This document shows positions 8,501-10,098 of a stretch of DNA of 10,098 bases, piece after piece (positions within the stretch are counted from its first letter, which is position 1; each line of letters opens with the position of its first letter). Under the pieces are notes generated by a model. It was not told the origin of the DNA, searched no databases, and was given only the letters and a program-made list of their open reading frames with translations. The translations under genes were made by a program, and so were the position numbers. The DNA comes from DAOTXL01 sp034434895 (GTDB lineage: Bacteria; Chloroflexota; Anaerolineae; JAAYZQ01), in NCBI GenBank assembly GCA_034434895.1, contig DAOTYI010000203.1, positions 1 to 10,098 of the forward strand. Direction: 5' to 3'.

Positions 8501-8527
8501 GGTGACAGTCCAATCGTCCATAGTCAT
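5510..8527 (-). CDS. GH65 glycoside phosphorylase-type enzyme fused to a beta-phosphoglucomutase-type HAD domain
   Basis: A 1005-residue cytoplasmic two-enzyme fusion. Residues 8-255 are the GH65 N-terminal beta domain and about 310-690 the (alpha/alpha)6 barrel, with GHIFWDTDIFI near 363 and IGPDEYHEHVDNNAFTNEM around 506-523. Glu510 of GPDEYH matches the family's general acid. KQPDV at 622-626 and DHTCGSSLGP at 654-663 fall where phosphate is bound in phosphorylases. A small C-terminal beta domain follows. From about 771 comes a complete mutase-like HAD domain: FDLDG with Asp775 and Asp777, GIPRRESL, GSASKN with Ser878, HKPAPD with Lys909 and VVVEDAESG with Glu933-Asp934. Expected chemistry: alpha-glucoside plus phosphate gives beta-glucose 1-phosphate, then glucose 6-phosphate. 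Elsewhere these two activities are usually separate adjacent genes. The start overlaps the regulator stop as ATGA; a second ATG lies 6 nt inside. Substrate unknown. Confidence 0.94.
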   Translation of the reverse strand: MTMDDWTVTETEFDPVRLHHQETLFTVGNGYLGTRGTFEEGYPGAWPATLIHGLYDDVPIVYTELANCPDWTWLAIFVDGERFRLDRGQVLSYERRLDLRCGVLSRQVRWRSPAGRTVDLHFERFASLADPHLAAVQCHITPLDFDGQIEVQAALNGYPDNQGVGHWQLVDQGEDPPGIWFYLRTRHTGLGLGMAAVLLAQGGGRIYRRTMMGEGVPTQTARCQARSGARVSVTKLVSIYTDRDLERMRAERQALYQAQVPPRQPLSISSFRAETGEVLSCTAAQLARSRLKELCDQGQRYPTLLAAHQAAWAELWRDCDLVIEGDPEAQLAVRYNLFHLLIAAPRYDDQVSIPAKTLSGFGYRGHIFWDTDIFIAPFLTHTRPDLARNLLSYRYHTLPGARRNAQAAGHEGAMFAWESAATGDEVTPRWVPAPDGRDLVRIWCGDIELHISADVAYAVWRYWQASGDDEWMQRYGAEIVLDTARFWGSRVEWDERRGCYEIRDVIGPDEYHEHVDNNAFTNEMVRWHLATALEVLAWLRRTAPERAAGLERCLDLSEERLRRWADIIGCLFVPHDPESGLLEQFEGFFDLEDLDLAQYEPRTRPIQAILGIERTNRVQVIKQPDVLMLLYLLPERFDRETLRINWDYYAPRTDHTCGSSLGPCIHAILACELGRLEEAYHHFTHAALMDLKDLRGNTADGIHAASAGGVWQAVVFGFGGIRFTDTGPVTTPRLPAHWTRLKFRLQYRGRWYDFDLEQPAHSGQQLPDIRGVIFDLDGVLADTSEFHYLAWQRLADEEGLPFDRQANEALRGIPRRESLLRILGNRPVTGEQIQEMMERKNRYYQELVEGVTPANLLPGALELLQELRRAGIKIAIGSASKNARSVIEKLGIGRLVDAVSDGYSVERHKPAPDLFLHAAGQLGLAPEQCVVVEDAESGIEAALAAGMWAVGLGPAERVGAAHLLLPSLEGVRWAELRTRLIQTKTGSHPTTGRAFRPGEEESQHP

Positions 8528-9558
8528 GGCTTCGGTTCACGTCGTGACAGCAGCGTCGAATCGCGCACAATCAATCGCGGCTTGAGCAACAGATGGGCCG
8601 GCGAAGGGGTTTCACCGCGCACCAGATCGATCAACATCGTGACCACCCGTTCGCCGATCTCGATCAGGGGCTGGCGCAGGCTGGTGAGAGGGGGGCGCAG
8701 GTAGCCGGCCACGGGCGAGTCGTCAAAGCCGACCACGGCCAGGTCGCGGCCAACCACCAGTCCGGCATCGGCGGCGGCGTTCATCACCCCCATCGCCATC
8801 AGATCGCTCAGGGCCACAATCGCCGTCGGGCGGCGGTCGGGCGGCCGGGTCAGCCAGGGTTGAACAGCCCGGTAGGCATGCTGGTAAAAGTTCTCGGTGC
8901 GGATGATCCCGCCAGCCTCCACCTCCAGGCCGGCGGCGGCCATCGCCCGCCGGTAGCCCTCCAGCCGATACTGGCCGGTCAGCGACTCTTCCGGCCAGGC
9001 CAGGCAGGCGATGCGGGTATGGCCCAGCTCCAGCAGGTGGTTCACCGCCTGTTCGACGCCGTCCGCGCCATCCACATCCACCCAGACAAACTCCCATTCC
9101 GGATTAGAGCGGCCAAAGGCGACAAAGGGAAACTCGATGTCCAGCAGGTAGCGGATGCGCGGATCGTCGAGGTTGGTGTTGGACAGGACAAAGCCATCCA
9201 CCCGGTCTCGCTCGACCATCTCGTAGTAGGGCGTGATCTCGTCTGACGGTTCGGTGGAGGGAAAGGCCAGGACATGGTAGCCGTGGCGGGCTGCCGCTTC
9301 GGCCATGCCATGGAGGAACTTTTCCAGGATGGGGTTGAACTGGTCGGGGGGCATGGGCTGCCAGGAGTAGCCGATCATGCGGCTCTCACGGGCCTGCAGG
9401 CCCTGGGCGAGCACACTGGGGCGGTAGCCCAGCCGTTCCACGGCCTGCAGGACCCGCTGGCGGGTCGGTTCGCTCACGACGCCGCTGTTGTTGAGCACGT
9501 AGGACACGGTGGCGATGGACACACCTGCCTCGCGGGCGACATCTCTGATGGTGGGCAC
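8524..9558 (-). CDS. LacI-family transcriptional regulator of the operon
   Basis: 344 residues, the standard length. Residues 3-24 are the LacI helix-turn-helix (TIRDVAREAGVSIATVSYVL), then a hinge near 46-58 (RPSVLAQGLQ) and a periplasmic-binding-protein-like sugar domain with VDVDGADG, LGHTRIAC, EGYRRAM, DLMAMGV and VVGFDDSP in the expected order. The start is GTG at 9558, with GAGGGAG 6 nt upstream. It is the first gene of the operon. Its 5' untranslated region holds two TTAAACGTTTAA palindromes and a third lies on the transcription start, so negative autoregulation with induction by an imported sugar or its breakdown product is likely (inference). The stop overlaps the next start by ATGA, coupling regulator and enzyme translation. 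Confidence 0.95.
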   Translation of the reverse strand: MPTIRDVAREAGVSIATVSYVLNNSGVVSEPTRQRVLQAVERLGYRPSVLAQGLQARESRMIGYSWQPMPPDQFNPILEKFLHGMAEAAARHGYHVLAFPSTEPSDEITPYYEMVERDRVDGFVLSNTNLDDPRIRYLLDIEFPFVAFGRSNPEWEFVWVDVDGADGVEQAVNHLLELGHTRIACLAWPEESLTGQYRLEGYRRAMAAAGLEVEAGGIIRTENFYQHAYRAVQPWLTRPPDRRPTAIVALSDLMAMGVMNAAADAGLVVGRDLAVVGFDDSPVAGYLRPPLTSLRQPLIEIGERVVTMLIDLVRGETPSPAHLLLKPRLIVRDSTLLSRREPKP

Positions 9559-9575
9559 CTTTTTCTCCCTCTGAT

Positions 9576-9587
9576 TTAAACGTTTAA
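9576..9587. promoter_or_regulatory. LacI-type operator 1
   Basis: Perfect 12-bp palindrome TTAAACGTTTAA with the central CG typical of LacI-family operators. It lies 17 nt upstream of the regulator start codon, inside the predicted 5' untranslated region, where a bound repressor could block elongation. Confidence 0.85.
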
Positions 9588-9615
9588 CTCCCGCCCCTTA
9601 AAAAAAGTGTGTGCC

Positions 9616-9627
9616 TTAAACGTTTAA
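9616..9627. promoter_or_regulatory. LacI-type operator 2
   Basis: Identical TTAAACGTTTAA palindrome, centred 40 bp from operator 1 and 42 bp from operator 3. It lies inside the predicted leader of the regulator message. Confidence 0.85.
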
Positions 9628-9657
9628 CCCCAGTCCCTAAAAAAAGAGGCTCGCGGC

Positions 9658-9669
9658 TTAAACGTTTAA
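9658..9669. promoter_or_regulatory. LacI-type operator 3, on the transcription start
   Basis: Identical TTAAACGTTTAA palindrome immediately downstream of the -10 box. Its centre (9663/9664) coincides with the predicted transcription start, so binding here should block the promoter directly. Confidence 0.88.
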
Positions 9670-9698
9670 ATTATAGCACAGATCGCCCACCCTGTCAA
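9670..9698 (-). promoter_or_regulatory. Consensus sigma-70-type promoter of the operon
   Basis: On the minus strand TTGACA (9698-9693), a 17-nt spacer and TATAAT (9675-9670) match the housekeeping consensus at every position. TGC before the -10 adds the extended -10 element. Transcription should start near 9663, giving a leader of about 105 nt before the GTG start. It is a very strong promoter held by the operator on its start site. Confidence 0.9.
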
Positions 9699-9715
9699 TA
9701 CCCCTGCCGGGTATT
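9697..9715. promoter_or_regulatory. Inverted repeat next to the -35 box
   Basis: AATACCCCTGCCGGGTATT on the plus strand is a perfect 7-bp inverted repeat with a 5-nt centre. It overlaps the first two bases of the -35 and covers about -35 to -52. It could be a binding site for a second regulator or a small hairpin of the read-through from acpS. Its sequence is unrelated to the three operators. Confidence 0.4.
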
Positions 9716-9723
9716 ATGGAGAT

Positions 9724-9766
9724 AAAAAAACAAGGCCTCCCGCAAATTCCCAACCTGCGGGAGGCC
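9724..9766 (-). terminator. Rho-independent terminator for the upstream acpS transcript
   Basis: A perfect 11-bp GC-rich stem (9734-9744 with 9756-9766) around an 11-nt loop is followed on the minus strand by CTTG and seven T. This insulates the operon promoter 26 nt further down from the upstream gene. Confidence 0.88.
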
Positions 9767-9805
9767 CGTTCGGCCTCTCGGCGGCAAGCAACCCCCTGTG
9801 GCCGG

Positions 9806-9992
9806 ATGGGGCCTCAGCCCCATACGCATAAGTTAAGCGACTCAAGTCGCACCTCAGGGGCCTGCGGTCGGGCATCCACCGGCGTGGATGCCTCCGTCCG
9901 CGCAGGCGGACGGCCGGGTAGCCGAAGGCATTGCCTTCGGCTACCCGGTGCGATTTCCAATCGCCCGCTTGATGCCAATGGGCCTCAGCCCA
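9806..9992. repeat. Cluster of seven perfect hairpins in the acpS 3' region
   Basis: In order: 9806-9823 (7 bp, CTCA loop), 9837-9850 (5-6 bp), 9871-9892 (9 bp, CGGC loop), 9894-9913 (8 bp, GCAG loop), 9914-9948 (17 bp), 9950-9964 (6 bp) and 9979-9992 (5 bp, CTCA loop). The first and last share GGGCCTCAGCCC, so the cluster is bounded by two copies of one small hairpin. I recognise no coding sequence or known structured RNA in it. It looks like an intergenic palindromic repeat of the REP type, though copies elsewhere in the genome cannot be seen from here. Confidence 0.65.
9914..9948. repeat. Near-perfect 35-nt palindrome (17-bp arms)
   Basis: The 17-nt arms at 9914-9930 and 9932-9948 are exact reverse complements around a single T at 9931; the left arm begins CCGGGTAGCCGAAGGCA. 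It is the strongest secondary structure in the window and abuts the preceding 8-bp hairpin with no spacer. No U-tract adjoins it on either strand. Confidence 0.85.
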
Positions 9993-10098
9993 GGGCAACG
10001 ACCAGGGCCACCGCAACCTGGCGTTCGTGCGACAGGCTGATGGCCCACCGGCGCCACCCCTGTTCCTCAGCCAGGGCAGCCGCCCGGCCTGACAGATG
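9985..10098 (-). CDS. acpS: C-terminal end of holo-[acyl-carrier-protein] synthase (partial)
   Basis: The minus strand is open from the window edge to a TGA at 9985-9987 and encodes 37 residues. They include LSGRAAALAEEQGWRRW and AISLSHERQVAVALVV. Established knowledge: AcpS, which transfers the 4'-phosphopantetheine arm from CoA to acyl carrier protein, ends with just such a pattern: G.A...A...G, then (S/A)(I/L)SH followed by a small-hydrophobic strand. Only this last part is visible; the N-terminal Mg/CoA motifs lie outside the window. The stop codon sits in the loop of the last hairpin of the repeat cluster. A general phosphopantetheinyl transferase of the same fold is the only alternative I consider. 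Confidence 0.8.
   Translation of the reverse strand, partial: HLSGRAAALAEEQGWRRWAISLSHERQVAVALVVALG

Larger units (their letters stand above)
9576..9657. repeat. Two degenerate tandem units (40 and 42 bp), each operator plus A-tract
   Basis: Unit 1 is 9576-9615 and unit 2 is 9616-9657. Each starts with the same 13-bp TTAAACGTTTAAC, continues with a C-rich segment, then a run of seven A (9600-9606 and 9639-9645) and a G-rich end. A third operator at 9658 begins another, truncated unit. The alignment suggests growth of the control region by duplication. Confidence 0.7.

Noticed and set aside
9576..9669. Three spaced palindromes as a CRISPR-like array
   Set aside because: Repeats are only 12 bp, the spacers resemble each other, and the position relative to a promoter and LacI gene explains them as operators.
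9714..10016. Minus-strand open frame of 100 codons across the hairpin cluster
   Set aside because: It runs through the terminator and all palindromes, overlaps the acpS end in another frame and has a Trp/Arg-rich composition with no recognisable domain.

Overview
The window is GC-rich chromosomal DNA, very probably from a Chloroflexota bacterium (Anaerolineae or Caldilineae type). That assignment is an inference. It rests on the binding lipoprotein with a long Pro-Thr-Glu-Ala-Ala-Lys linker, the operon style and the base composition, not on a marker gene. Almost everything is on the minus strand and describes one sugar-uptake and phosphorolysis operon, read from about 9.7 kb down to 66.

Right edge (9700-10098): the C-terminal 37 residues of a holo-ACP synthase (acpS) end at 9985. 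They are followed by about 180 nt packed with perfect hairpins and then a clear rho-independent terminator (9724-9766). The operon control region follows. It has a consensus promoter, TTGACA-17 nt-TATAAT with an extended -10, and three identical palindromes TTAAACGTTTAA centred 40 and 42 bp apart, with 7-bp A-tracts midway between them. One palindrome sits on the predicted transcription start.

Operon (9558 to 66, in order of transcription): a LacI-family regulator; a 1005-residue fusion of a GH65 glycoside phosphorylase-type enzyme with a C-terminal beta-phosphoglucomutase-type HAD domain, overlapping the regulator by ATGA; a structured 258-nt gap; a sugar-binding lipoprotein; two CUT1 ABC permeases (MalF-like, then MalG-like); a DUF624/YesL membrane protein; and a GH130 beta-mannoside phosphorylase-type enzyme. 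No ABC ATPase is present, so the importer presumably borrows a shared MsmK/UgpC-type ATPase encoded elsewhere.

Working model (inference): an oligosaccharide is captured and imported. GH65 phosphorolyses an alpha-glucoside to beta-glucose 1-phosphate, which the fused mutase turns into glucose 6-phosphate. GH130 phosphorolyses a beta-mannoside to alpha-mannose 1-phosphate. The LacI protein would repress its own operon until a sugar ligand binds.

Left edge (1-72): the last 23 codons of a plus-strand HAD-IB phosphatase-like gene converge on, and overlap, the end of the GH130 gene. The less ordinary features are the three-operator, A-tract-phased control region, the GH65-mutase fusion paired with GH130, hairpins that engage ribosome binding sites inside the operon, and the hairpin cluster downstream of acpS.
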